A stretch of DNA of 9,348 nt from JAZDLO01 sp043801935 (GTDB lineage Bacteria > Actinomycetota > Thermoleophilia > RBG-16-64-13): positions 1-9,348 of the forward strand of contig JAZDLO010000066.1 of NCBI GenBank assembly GCA_043801935.1. The letters run 5' to 3'. Below are positions 1 to 6,834 of the stretch, one piece after another. Within the stretch, counting starts at the first letter, position 1, and each line of letters opens with the position of its first letter. Both the position numbers and the translations under genes were made by a program. The notes under the pieces are model-generated. The model had not been told where the DNA came from. It saw only the letters and a program-made list of their open reading frames with translations, and made no database searches.

Positions 1-1
1 T

Positions 2-1660
2 CTATTTCGCGGGAACGACCGGAACGAGGAGGTGAGAATCGTACTCGCCTCCTGCGTAGATGATGTGCTCTCCCCGGTTCACCGTCCGCCCGTCGTGCGC
101 ATTCGTGGGCCATCCGCCCGGGTAGTAGTAGATGTCGCTACCCTGCACGATAAGGCGTAGCTTCTCTCCTGGATCAAAGCGCGTGCTGGAAGGCCAGATC
201 TCCATCTCTACCGGGACGATCTCCCCTTCACGAAGCTTGAGCTCTCTCCTGTGGGGGTGGAACGGCTGATATGCCGTGGACTTCGATTCGTCGAGTTCCC
301 TGTGCGACGCCCGCAACCAGCCCAGAGCCACCGGCCCGTCCTCGTGGGTACTGTAGAAGGGGAAATGGACGACTGCCCCGGTCCTGTCGATCTTCTCGAG
401 CGCCACGAACAGGTCCATATCGTCGCTACCGTGAGCTTGGACCCACAGCTTGAGTTTCATGTAGCCGGTCAGCTCCACAGGTTCTTCAAAAGTGATGGCG
501 AACCTCGCGTTCTGGGTCTTGTCCGCGAAGTCGTCGACCTGGTAGCGTGTCTGGCCGGGCGCGCCGACCGAGGATCGAACCATCGTCTTCTCAGCAGCGT
601 CCAAGAAGAGGGGTGTGTACTGTGTCCGCGCCAGCGGCCACTCGGTCTCGGCTCTGAAGTTGCCCCAGTAGTAGCGCTCCCGGACCTCCAGCTTGACCTT
701 GGGCCAGTAGTCTACTTCTGTGCCCATGCCCTTCAGGAACTTGTCGAAGAACTGCCGCTGCATCTCGACCTGCTCGTAGAAGTACTGCCATTTCTTGCGC
801 CCGTGCACGAGTAGCCACTTATCGGCGGAATTGATTCGCCTGAACCCTTCTAGAGTCCCGCGGGTGTGCAGGCCTTGATCCGACCAACTGGCCACCACAA
901 AAGCCGGCACGGTTATCTGGGAAAGATCGGGGTTCTTGCGCTGCCAGTAGTCGTCCAATAGGGGGTGCTCGATCACCTGGTCGGCGATGTCCTCGGCTCT
1001 GGTCGTGGTGAAGCTCATGAAGGTCTTCAATCCCGGCACAAAGTACGTTTCCGGGATGCCCCCGTGATACCCGAGCTCGCGGTAGAAGTCGCTGACCCCC
1101 TCCCACGGGTTGATGGCCGCCAGATGTGGGGGATTGAGGGACGCGATCCTCCACTGTGACCAGGCCAGGTAGGACACTCCGGCCAGACCGACCTTGCCGT
1201 TGCACCAGTCCTGCGCGGCGGACCACTCGATCAAGTCATACCCGTCTTGACCCTCTTGTTCCGTCATGAAGGTCAGATCCCCCTCTGACTTCCAAGCGCC
1301 ACGCGAATCGACGTTGATGATCACGTATCCATTGGCGCACCAGTAGGCGGGATCCGGCGCCTCGAAGATGCACAATTCGGACAGGTCGGAGTCGCAAACA
1401 CCGCACTTATGGAACCACGCATACTTGGTGCGGCCATGTTTTCCATAGGGGCTCCATGCGATAAGAGCCGGGTACTCTCCCTCCCGGTCAGGGCGGAACA
1501 CGTCGACGAATATCCTCTTCCCGTCGCGCATGGCGACCCCGACGTCATACTGGCAGACTATCCCCTCCTTGGTTTCGGTCCGCGGATCGAAACCCGGATA
1601 CCCCCCTTCTTCCGGGGGCATGCCGTCCCAGAAGCGCAGTTCAGGACCATTACCGCTCAT
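2..1660 (-). CDS. CocE/NonD-family serine hydrolase (peptidase S15 fold)
   Basis: Predicted alpha/beta hydrolase of 552 residues, related to cocaine esterase and X-Pro dipeptidyl-peptidase, which cleave esters or amides. Seen in the sequence: an N-terminal WSPYG (69-73), where CocE enzymes carry the oxyanion tyrosine; NVDSRG (116-121); the nucleophile elbow GVSY with Ser163, followed by a Gln at 169; WSDQG with Asp261; and LLVHG with His286. The order and spacing match the CocE Ser-Asp-His triad. Residues from about 350 to the end form the usual C-terminal jelly-roll region, with a typical late segment around the RLIVQGSD motif. Length is normal for the family. An upstream in-frame start at 1741 exists, but the ATG at 1660 is preceded by AAAGGGAG at good spacing and the extra 27 residues look non-coding. 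No signal peptide is visible, so the protein is probably cytoplasmic. The substrate cannot be read from the sequence. A cysteine-rich stretch (Cys86, 89, 97, 108) is unusual. Confidence 0.93.
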   Translation of the reverse strand: MSGNGPELRFWDGMPPEEGGYPGFDPRTETKEGIVCQYDVGVAMRDGKRIFVDVFRPDREGEYPALIAWSPYGKHGRTKYAWFHKCGVCDSDLSELCIFEAPDPAYWCANGYVIINVDSRGAWKSEGDLTFMTEQEGQDGYDLIEWSAAQDWCNGKVGLAGVSYLAWSQWRIASLNPPHLAAINPWEGVSDFYRELGYHGGIPETYFVPGLKTFMSFTTTRAEDIADQVIEHPLLDDYWQRKNPDLSQITVPAFVVASWSDQGLHTRGTLEGFRRINSADKWLLVHGRKKWQYFYEQVEMQRQFFDKFLKGMGTEVDYWPKVKLEVRERYYWGNFRAETEWPLARTQYTPLFLDAAEKTMVRSSVGAPGQTRYQVDDFADKTQNARFAITFEEPVELTGYMKLKLWVQAHGSDDMDLFVALEKIDRTGAVVHFPFYSTHEDGPVALGWLRASHRELDESKSTAYQPFHPHRRELKLREGEIVPVEMEIWPSSTRFDPGEKLRLIVQGSDIYYYPGGWPTNAHDGRTVNRGEHIIYAGGEYDSHLLVPVVPAK

Positions 1661-1672
1661 CGCTCTCCCTTT
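1661..1672 (-). promoter_or_regulatory. Ribosome binding site of the CocE-type hydrolase
   Basis: Reading on the minus strand, AAAGGGAG followed by AGCG leads directly into the ATG at 1660. This is the strongest Shine-Dalgarno match near the 5' end of the gene. It decides in favour of the internal ATG over the upstream in-frame start at 1741. Confidence 0.65.
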
Positions 1673-1880
1673 CTGACGGGCCTCCGATCGCGAAGCGGAA
1701 TCACCCCGGGGCGAATGTCCACGGCCGAGGCCGATGGGCACCGCAATCGTTTACGTGATTCCGGACGGAAGCTGTTGACGTGCCGGCTGTTCCGGGTGCT
1801 CCGGCGGTGGCCTACGACACCATCCCCACCGGCTCGGGCTCAGGTGACCCAAGTATTTCCAGAGATTCGTCCCTCCATCA

Positions 1881-1909
1881 AATCTAAGGTCGACTCGTGA
1901 CGCAGTCAA
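1881..1909 (-). promoter_or_regulatory. Candidate sigma70-type promoter for the hydrolase gene
   Basis: On the minus strand, TTGACT (1909-1904) is separated by 17 bases from TAGATT (1886-1881). These match the -35 and -10 consensus at five and four of six positions with the preferred spacer, in a locally AT-richer patch. Transcription would begin near 1874 and give a leader of about 210 bases before the ATG at 1660. The long leader lowers confidence. It implies the hydrolase can be expressed independently of the MFS gene. Confidence 0.4.
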
Positions 1910-2004
1910 GCACTTTGCCGAAGCCCCTTACTTCGTTCCTGGCGACCGGAGCGATGGTGATTCTCGCCTTCCACCGACACGAGGCGTCCAAGGAGACCGA
2001 GCCC

Positions 2005-3396
2005 TCAGGGGGTGGACGTCAAGTCCCGGCCGCGGCCTGGCCCGATCACCAAAGCGGCGACACCGAGCATGCATAAGACCGTGAGGATAGCGAAGCTGAT
2101 ACGCACGCTTGTGAGCACACGAGGATACACCGAAGGCTCGATAGCCCCACCTCCAACGACAACGGCCAGGATAAGACCGGCCAGTCCGATGCTCAGATTC
2201 TGGCCCGCCCAGCGAACAGTCGCGAGGGTTGACGAAGCCACGCCGACATGCCGCTTTTCCACGCTGCCCATAACAACATGAGTGATCGGGGAGGCAAAGA
2301 ACGCAAACCCGAGCCCGAGCAGACACAGCATGGCAATGACGTACCAGTAGGCGGTGTCCTCGCCAACGAACATCAGACCAAGCAGGCCGAGCATGCAAAG
2401 ACCCATGCCCGCCGAGGCGACAAGACGAGCCTCGATCCGATCGGCTACCCTCCCCGCGACAGGCGAGAAAGCCGCCTGGACGAAGGCGCCGGCGACCAAT
2501 ACAAAGCCGGCGGTCTGTGGGCTGAGTCCCCTGGTGTACTGCAAGTACAGACTCATGAGGAATGTGACGGCCAGTGTCGCGGCGTAGTTTATGAAAGCGG
2601 CCATGTTGGAGAAGGCGAACACGCGGTTGTGGCGGAACAGCCCGATGTTGAGCAACGGGTCGGCCGCCCGTGTCTCCCACCAGATGAACGTAGCGATCCC
2701 CGCGGCGCCGATGACGACGAGAGCCGTTCCGAACTGGCTGGGAAGCAATGTGAGACCTAGCAGCAGCGCGGGAAGAGCGACCGCGTAGAGGGCCGATCCT
2801 AGAGCGTCGAAACGAGCCCGTTTGGGCTCTCGCCACTCCACCCCACGCAGTCTCCAGAGCGGTACGAGACAGTTGACCACGCCGAGCGCCCCGACGACCA
2901 GGAAGAGGGTCCGCCATCCGGTGTTGTGGATGATGACTCCTCCCAGCACCGGGCCGAGAGCAAGGCCCAGATAGGGGCCCGCGGCAAATAGCCCGAGCGC
3001 TCTGCCGCGCTCTTCGAGAGGATAGGCGAATATCACTATGGCCGTCGAGGCCGGGATCATCATAGCCCCGGCCATGCCTTGGGCCGCCCTCAAGGCCATC
3101 AACGCGCCCGCCGACGGGGCGAAAGCGGAAGCAAGCATGAGGGCGGCAAACACCCGAAGGCTCCACATGAAGCTCCGCTTGTGGCCGTGGAGATCGGCGA
3201 TCCTTCCCATGGGCATGAGGGCCGCGGCGGTGGCCAGAACGTAGACAAGAGGGATCCAGCTGAGCGTGACGGCCGACGCGCGAAACTCGGACTGGATCGT
3301 CGGGAGGGCTATGTTGGTACCCGATACCGTGAACGCACCCAGAAAACCACCCAGGGTGATCGCGACCAACAGCATGGTCCGCTCACGTTCTGACAC
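2005..3396 (-). CDS. MFS transporter, DHA2-like (EmrB/QacA type)
   Basis: Integral membrane carrier of 463 residues with many hydrophobic segments, consistent with the 14-helix DHA2 drug:H+ antiporter branch of the major facilitator superfamily. Seen: NIALPTI after helix 1 (28-34); motif A, GRIADLHGHKR (64-74), in the helix 2-3 loop; motif C, starting at GPYLG (140) and running to LGG (151-153), in helix 5, typical of antiporters; and a degenerate second motif A, AGRVADR (314-320). Members export drugs or metabolites by proton antiport; the cargo here is unknown. The acidic residue usual in helix 1 of DHA2 proteins is absent: Thr23 appears to occupy its place. The start is uncertain. GTG at 3396 gives a short charged tail (SERERT), usual for MFS proteins, but lacks a spaced ribosome binding site. 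ATG at 3375 is the alternative. A hairpin and a palindrome lie directly at the start. Confidence 0.9.
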   Translation of the reverse strand: MSERERTMLLVAITLGGFLGAFTVSGTNIALPTIQSEFRASAVTLSWIPLVYVLATAAALMPMGRIADLHGHKRSFMWSLRVFAALMLASAFAPSAGALMALRAAQGMAGAMMIPASTAIVIFAYPLEERGRALGLFAAGPYLGLALGPVLGGVIIHNTGWRTLFLVVGALGVVNCLVPLWRLRGVEWREPKRARFDALGSALYAVALPALLLGLTLLPSQFGTALVVIGAAGIATFIWWETRAADPLLNIGLFRHNRVFAFSNMAAFINYAATLAVTFLMSLYLQYTRGLSPQTAGFVLVAGAFVQAAFSPVAGRVADRIEARLVASAGMGLCMLGLLGLMFVGEDTAYWYVIAMLCLLGLGFAFFASPITHVVMGSVEKRHVGVASSTLATVRWAGQNLSIGLAGLILAVVVGGGAIEPSVYPRVLTSVRISFAILTVLCMLGVAALVIGPGRGRDLTSTP

Positions 3397-3403
3397 CCTG
3401 TCA
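3391..3403. promoter_or_regulatory. 13-bp palindrome over the MFS start codon
   Basis: TGACACCCTGTCA is a perfect inverted repeat with 5-bp arms and a 3-base centre. It spans the GTG start of the MFS gene. A repressor operator is one possible role. No regulator gene is in the window, and a 10-base-match palindrome can arise by chance, so confidence is low. Confidence 0.3.
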
Positions 3404-3444
3404 CGCTGCCCGCGAGAGGCGGCGAGCCCGCGGGCACCGCGTGA
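3401..3444 (-). promoter_or_regulatory. Strong bulged hairpin just upstream of the MFS start
   Basis: TCACGC (3401-3406) pairs with GCGTGA (3439-3444). TGCCCGCG (3407-3414) pairs with CGCGGGCA (3429-3436). This gives 14 base pairs interrupted by a two-base bulge (3437-3438), with a 14-base loop. It lies between the kinase stop at 3506 and the MFS start at 3396, and its base ends four bases before the GTG. There is no T-run, so it is not a classical intrinsic terminator. It may mark the 3' end of the ligase-kinase transcript, or limit ribosome access to the transporter start. Confidence 0.5.
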
Positions 3445-3505
3445 CCGCTATCGACTCCATCGCAGAAGTCCTGGAAAACAGCCGGCGCATCTCACCGTGG
3501 CTACC

Positions 3506-4405
3506 TCACTTGTGGTCGGCCCTCATCCTGTCCAGAACCTGCTCCATGGTCCCCGTGAACAGACCGGGCGTTTCCATCTTGATCGATGCAAGAGCGACGG
3601 CGAACTTGAGCGACTCGGCGACTTCGCAGTCCATCCGACGAGCGAGATATGACCCGAAGGTGGTGTCGCCTCGGCCCGTCCTGCCGGCGGTGGTCCGGTT
3701 CGAGAATGGCTCGAAATAGGTCATCCCTTCGTGACGGACCAAAGCCCCGGCCGCGCTGGTGACCATGACTTCAGGGGTGCCCCACTCCTCGAACTGGATA
3801 GCCGCCTGCTCGAGGTCGGCCGTTCCGGTGAGGAGCCCCGCTTCGACGGCATCGAGCTTGATCTTCTCGGCCATGGCTGCGACTTGCTGCTTATGAGGAT
3901 AGTCTCCATACGTGACTACCCCGGTCTCCAGGTCGGCCGTGCGAATCAAGGCCTGCATGTCGACGGAGAACGCGAGACCGCGGTCCTGGAGGTCCTTCAT
4001 GAAGTTGAAAGGGAACTCAAGCCTATTGACGCCGGCAAGGTGGAAGAGTCGGGCTTTGACCGGCGGCAGGTCGGCCATCGAGAACGGACCGGCGCTCCTC
4101 TCCAGCGTATGGCGACGATCATCCGCGTTGTCACTGAGGTAGAAGATGTGACCGCGCGTAGTCTCCGGCGCCTGAGAGACGAAGACGTCTATCTTTGCCG
4201 TGCGCAAGGGTTCCAGGAGATCGGTGTCGCGCTGCGCCATCCGCGTCACGACTGCCACGCGCTTGTCCGACCATGTGGTGGCCAAGGCGCTCAAGAAGAT
4301 GGGGCCGCCGAGTATCGGCTCAGTGGTGCCATCGAAACGGTGCATCACGTTTCGACCGGCATTGCCGACGAACACCAGATCGTAGCAGTCGATCGCCTCT
4401 CTCAT
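3506..4405 (-). CDS. PfkB/ribokinase-family kinase
   Basis: Soluble kinase of 299 residues, normal for the PfkB family, which phosphorylates sugars, polyols or nucleosides with ATP. Seen: an N-terminal strand LVFVGNAG (10-17); GGPI (33-36), at the position of the family's GG substrate-binding signature; KLDAVEAGLLTG (183-194), matching the central Lys/Glu-containing motif; VMVTSAAGALV (213-223), the 'vvvT.G..G' strand-turn; and TGRGDT (243-248), the C-terminal PfkB signature, in which Asp247 would be the catalytic base. Arg replaces the Ala of the usual TGAGD. The substrate is unknown; inositol or nucleoside kinase-like members are possible. The frame is open further upstream to 4549, overlapping the ligase gene. 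The ATG at 4405 is preferred because AGAAGGTGAT precedes it and the conserved fold begins there. It starts 26 bases after the ligase stop, so the two genes are probably co-transcribed. Confidence 0.88.
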   Translation of the reverse strand: MREAIDCYDLVFVGNAGRNVMHRFDGTTEPILGGPIFLSALATTWSDKRVAVVTRMAQRDTDLLEPLRTAKIDVFVSQAPETTRGHIFYLSDNADDRRHTLERSAGPFSMADLPPVKARLFHLAGVNRLEFPFNFMKDLQDRGLAFSVDMQALIRTADLETGVVTYGDYPHKQQVAAMAEKIKLDAVEAGLLTGTADLEQAAIQFEEWGTPEVMVTSAAGALVRHEGMTYFEPFSNRTTAGRTGRGDTTFGSYLARRMDCEVAESLKFAVALASIKMETPGLFTGTMEQVLDRMRADHK

Positions 4406-4415
4406 ATCACCTTCT
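4406..4415 (-). promoter_or_regulatory. Ribosome binding site of the PfkB kinase
   Basis: On the minus strand AGAAGGTGAT sits directly before the ATG at 4405 and matches the 16S rRNA tail complement well. It lies inside the 26-base gap after the ligase stop codon and fixes the kinase start in preference to the overlapping upstream start at 4549. Confidence 0.7.
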
Positions 4416-4431
4416 GTCGACGAATCCTTCG

Positions 4432-6558
4432 CTATCGTTCGGCACGCCTCGCGACCTCCGCGCAGCGGCTGAGAATAGACAAGGCCTGGAACGGCTCTTC
4501 TATCTGCATGAACGTGGGCACGCCTCTCGGCTCCAAAGACTCGCGGCATTCATCCATGCATCTCTTGTCTCCGGTGAAGGAGACGAGGACGGGTTTCGCC
4601 GGGTGACGTCCGGCTAGGTCGACGATGAACTCATAGCTCTCCGGTATCCCCGTCTCCCTGGTCAGCATGAAGATCGGGATCACTGCGTCGACGTTGGGAT
4701 CTTCAAGCACCGCCTCCATGCCAACACCGTACGCGGCCTCGATCCCCACGGAGAGAGCGGCCGCCCAGATGTCCACCGGATTACGGATGCGGATGAACGG
4801 GGGGGTTATCTCCTGGATCCTTCTCAGCGTCTGCCCTTCAAGTTCGGGGACCATCAAGCCGAGCCGGGTAGAAAGATCTGAGAGGCACACGAGCATCGCC
4901 CCGGAGGGAGCAAGGAACGCCACCCGATTCCCCGCGGGCAGCGGCGACATCGAGAGGGCTTTCCCGGCCAGCACGAGGTGCGAGTACTCCGAGACGCGAA
5001 CGATGCCCCCTTGCCGAAGCATCCCGTCGACCAGGCGGTCCTCCGAGGCCAGCGCCGCGGTGTGGGCAGCTGCGGCCTTCTTCCCCGCCTCGGTCGAGCC
5101 ACCCTTGAGCATCACAACGGGCTTCCGGCGGGTGACCTCTCGCGCCACATCCACAAAGCGTCGGGGATACTTGATGCTTTCCACGTACATGACGATCGCG
5201 CGCGTCTCGGGATCGCCGCCCAGGTACTCGAGAGCCTGGCTCTCCTCGATGTCGATCTTGTTGCCCAAACCCACCACGCGGGAGACCCCGAAGCGCTCGG
5301 CCGTGAGGATGTACTTCATGGTGAAGGTGGCGAAATTCCCAGTCTGAGCGACGTAGGCTACGTGGCCCCGGCGTATCTTCCCCAAGGGAAAAAAGGTGGA
5401 CGTGAAGTTATGGGGCGTGGAGATGTGGCCTGAAGTGTTGGGACCAAGCACATGGATCCCGCCCTCCGCGATCGTGGCGATCAGCTCTTCTTGGATCTGA
5501 GCGCCGATCTCGTCGGTCTCGGCGAAGCCGCCGGCGGAGAGGACCACATGTTTGATTCCCCGGGCGGCTACGTCCCGGAGGGCTCCCGGCGTGTCTCTCG
5601 CCGGAACGATTATCACCGCCAGATCGATGCCTTCCGGCAGATCTCCCACCGTCGGGTAGACCGGCATTCCGAGGATCTCGCCCCCCTTGGGATTCACCAG
5701 GTGGAGTTGTCCCGCATAACCGTTGGCCAAGATGTTCTCGATAACGACGTTGCCCGGTTTGCCCTTGCCTGACGACGCGCCCACGATCGCCACGGACCGG
5801 GGAGCGAAGAAACCGGCGAAGTGACGGGCGCCGAGCGACCGCGGGCTCGCCATGGGGGGAGTGGCGGTAGGCTTCAGCATGACCTTCACGTCAAGCGCCA
5901 TGGCTCCCCCGTCGTTCACCATGAGCGGGTTGATATCCACGGCCTCGTAATACTCCGCCGCCTCAAGCCCGAACTGAGCCAGACCCTGTAGAACGTCGAC
6001 GACGCGCTGGATGTCGACGGCCACCGCCCCGCGGAAGCCGCCCAGCAACCTACTACCCCTCAGTCGGTCCAGAGCTGCGTGGATGTCGGCACGGGTCGCC
6101 GGCAGCAGGAGAAACTGTACGTCCTGGAAGATCTCGGTGAGTATGCCTCCCACACCGATCATCAGGCAGGGGCCCACCCGCTCGTCATTGGTCAGGCCCG
6201 CGATCAACTCGACCCCCGGCCGTGCCATCTGCTCCACCAATAACGGAGCGTCGGGAAAAAGCTGCTGGAGCTCATGGACCGCGTTCTGCAGATCCGCTTT
6301 GTCCCGGATCCCCAACTTCACTGCGCCCCGGTCGGTCTTGTGGGCAAGCCCGGGGACCAGTGCTTTGACGACCAGCGGGTAGCCCAATTCCTCAGCGACC
6401 GACTCCGCCTCAGCTAACCCCGGTACCCGCCGTCCATCCGGCACGCCGATGCCGAACCGAGCGAGAAGGGACTTTCCTTCATCCTCGGCAAGGAGGCTCA
6501 CCCCGTCTCTGATGGAACGGGAAAGCACCTCCTGGGCCGCCACATTCCCAATCGTCAT
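4432..6558 (-). CDS. Fused NDP-forming acyl-CoA synthetase (beta-alpha order)
   Basis: Single chain of 708 residues related to ADP-forming acetyl-CoA synthetase, which interconverts acyl-CoA, ADP and phosphate with acid, CoA and ATP; in fermenters it conserves energy. Residues 1 to about 230 are the ATP-grasp (beta) half: LVVKAL (62-67), LAHKTDRG (71-78) with His73 at the place of the beta-subunit phospho-histidine, IGVGG (134-138) and DINPL (208-212). From about 245 onward is the alpha half: CoA-binding Rossmann start VAIVGAS (256-262), GPNTSG (372-377), AQTGNF (404-409), and AAAAHTAAL (495-503) with His499 matching the catalytic SHTG(A/S)L histidine. The more familiar bacterial fusion runs alpha then beta. 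GPNT replaces the usual GPNC, and AQTGNF the usual SQSGA-type motif. The acyl substrate cannot be told. The ATG at 6558 has only a G-rich, moderate ribosome binding site. It is followed closely by a PfkB kinase. Confidence 0.93.
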   Translation of the reverse strand: MTIGNVAAQEVLSRSIRDGVSLLAEDEGKSLLARFGIGVPDGRRVPGLAEAESVAEELGYPLVVKALVPGLAHKTDRGAVKLGIRDKADLQNAVHELQQLFPDAPLLVEQMARPGVELIAGLTNDERVGPCLMIGVGGILTEIFQDVQFLLLPATRADIHAALDRLRGSRLLGGFRGAVAVDIQRVVDVLQGLAQFGLEAAEYYEAVDINPLMVNDGGAMALDVKVMLKPTATPPMASPRSLGARHFAGFFAPRSVAIVGASSGKGKPGNVVIENILANGYAGQLHLVNPKGGEILGMPVYPTVGDLPEGIDLAVIIVPARDTPGALRDVAARGIKHVVLSAGGFAETDEIGAQIQEELIATIAEGGIHVLGPNTSGHISTPHNFTSTFFPLGKIRRGHVAYVAQTGNFATFTMKYILTAERFGVSRVVGLGNKIDIEESQALEYLGGDPETRAIVMYVESIKYPRRFVDVAREVTRRKPVVMLKGGSTEAGKKAAAAHTAALASEDRLVDGMLRQGGIVRVSEYSHLVLAGKALSMSPLPAGNRVAFLAPSGAMLVCLSDLSTRLGLMVPELEGQTLRRIQEITPPFIRIRNPVDIWAAALSVGIEAAYGVGMEAVLEDPNVDAVIPIFMLTRETGIPESYEFIVDLAGRHPAKPVLVSFTGDKRCMDECRESLEPRGVPTFMQIEEPFQALSILSRCAEVARRAER

Positions 6559-6834
6559 GTCTCGCCCCGCCTCTGTATCGCATGGGTCTTAAGCTTACCC
6601 CGACATGAATAGGCCCCACCCCTCTCCGGGCGCTACCCGCCGAGAGGGGTGGGGCATCCTATCTAGTTCGTGACGCTTCTACGCGCGCTTCTGGGCTACA
6701 GGCTCCGCCGCCTCGACGTTGGTGTCGCGGCCGCCGGGAAGACCCGCGTCAGCAGCCCCCGTCCACAGCTTGCAGCTCCGGATCAGTAGGCCGTCATCAA
6801 GTCGGTCCTACCGTGGTCGCCTACTGTCCCCACT
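6559..6834. other. 276-base gap between binding protein and ligase genes
   Basis: The gap holds the hairpin at 6613-6655 and, before it in the direction of transcription, a short open stretch (6807-6679) in the same frame as the binding protein gene but beyond two stop codons. It has no good start. No clear promoter for the ligase was seen between the hairpin and the ATG at 6558. Confidence 0.5.
6613..6655 (-). terminator. Perfect 14-bp GC-rich hairpin after the binding protein gene
   Basis: GCCCCACCCCTCTC (6613-6626) is perfectly complementary to GAGAGGGGTGGGGC (6642-6655). CGGG (6627-6630) can also pair with CCCG (6636-6639) at the tip. It lies about 180 bases after the binding protein stop and 54 bases before the ligase ATG. 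The stem is as stable as any intrinsic terminator, but neither side has a T-run (the minus strand continues CTATTCATG). It could be a GC-rich terminator, an mRNA-stabilising 3' structure or a processing site that separates expression of the binding protein from the enzymes. The hairpin is certain; its role is inferred. Confidence 0.6.

Larger units (their letters stand above)
1661..2004. other. 344-base gap between MFS gene and hydrolase gene
   Basis: No convincing gene lies here. The open frames crossing it on either strand lack a start with a ribosome binding site and do not resemble known proteins. It holds a candidate promoter (1881-1909), a 9-bp inverted repeat (1696-1704 and 1755-1763), and only weak hairpins just after the MFS stop, such as a 5-bp stem at 1965-1969 with 1982-1986. 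No stem with a T-run that would make an intrinsic terminator was seen. Confidence 0.6.

Noticed and set aside
1661..1741. N-terminal extension of the hydrolase to an upstream start
   Set aside because: The extra residues are Arg/Ser/Gly-rich and unlike the family; a strong ribosome binding site precedes the ATG at 1660.
1409..1900. Plus-strand open frame running into the gap upstream of the hydrolase
   Set aside because: Most of it is antisense to the hydrolase; the part in the gap is low-complexity Arg/Pro/Ser sequence without a gene-like pattern.
1965..1986. CGCCT/AGGCG stem after the MFS stop as a terminator
   Set aside because: It has only 5 base pairs, a 12-base loop and no T-run.
1928..3166. 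412-codon minus-strand open frame overlapping the MFS gene
   Set aside because: It is rich in Arg, Gly and His with no domain pattern, and lies in another frame of the MFS gene, which has clear transporter motifs. It is a high-GC shadow.
4406..4549. N-terminal extension of the PfkB kinase overlapping the ligase gene
   Set aside because: The extension is Arg-rich, lies over ligase coding sequence, and the ATG at 4405 has an excellent ribosome binding site.
3731..4606. 291-codon plus-strand open frame
   Set aside because: It is antisense to the kinase and the end of the ligase, has an atypical composition and shows no family motif.
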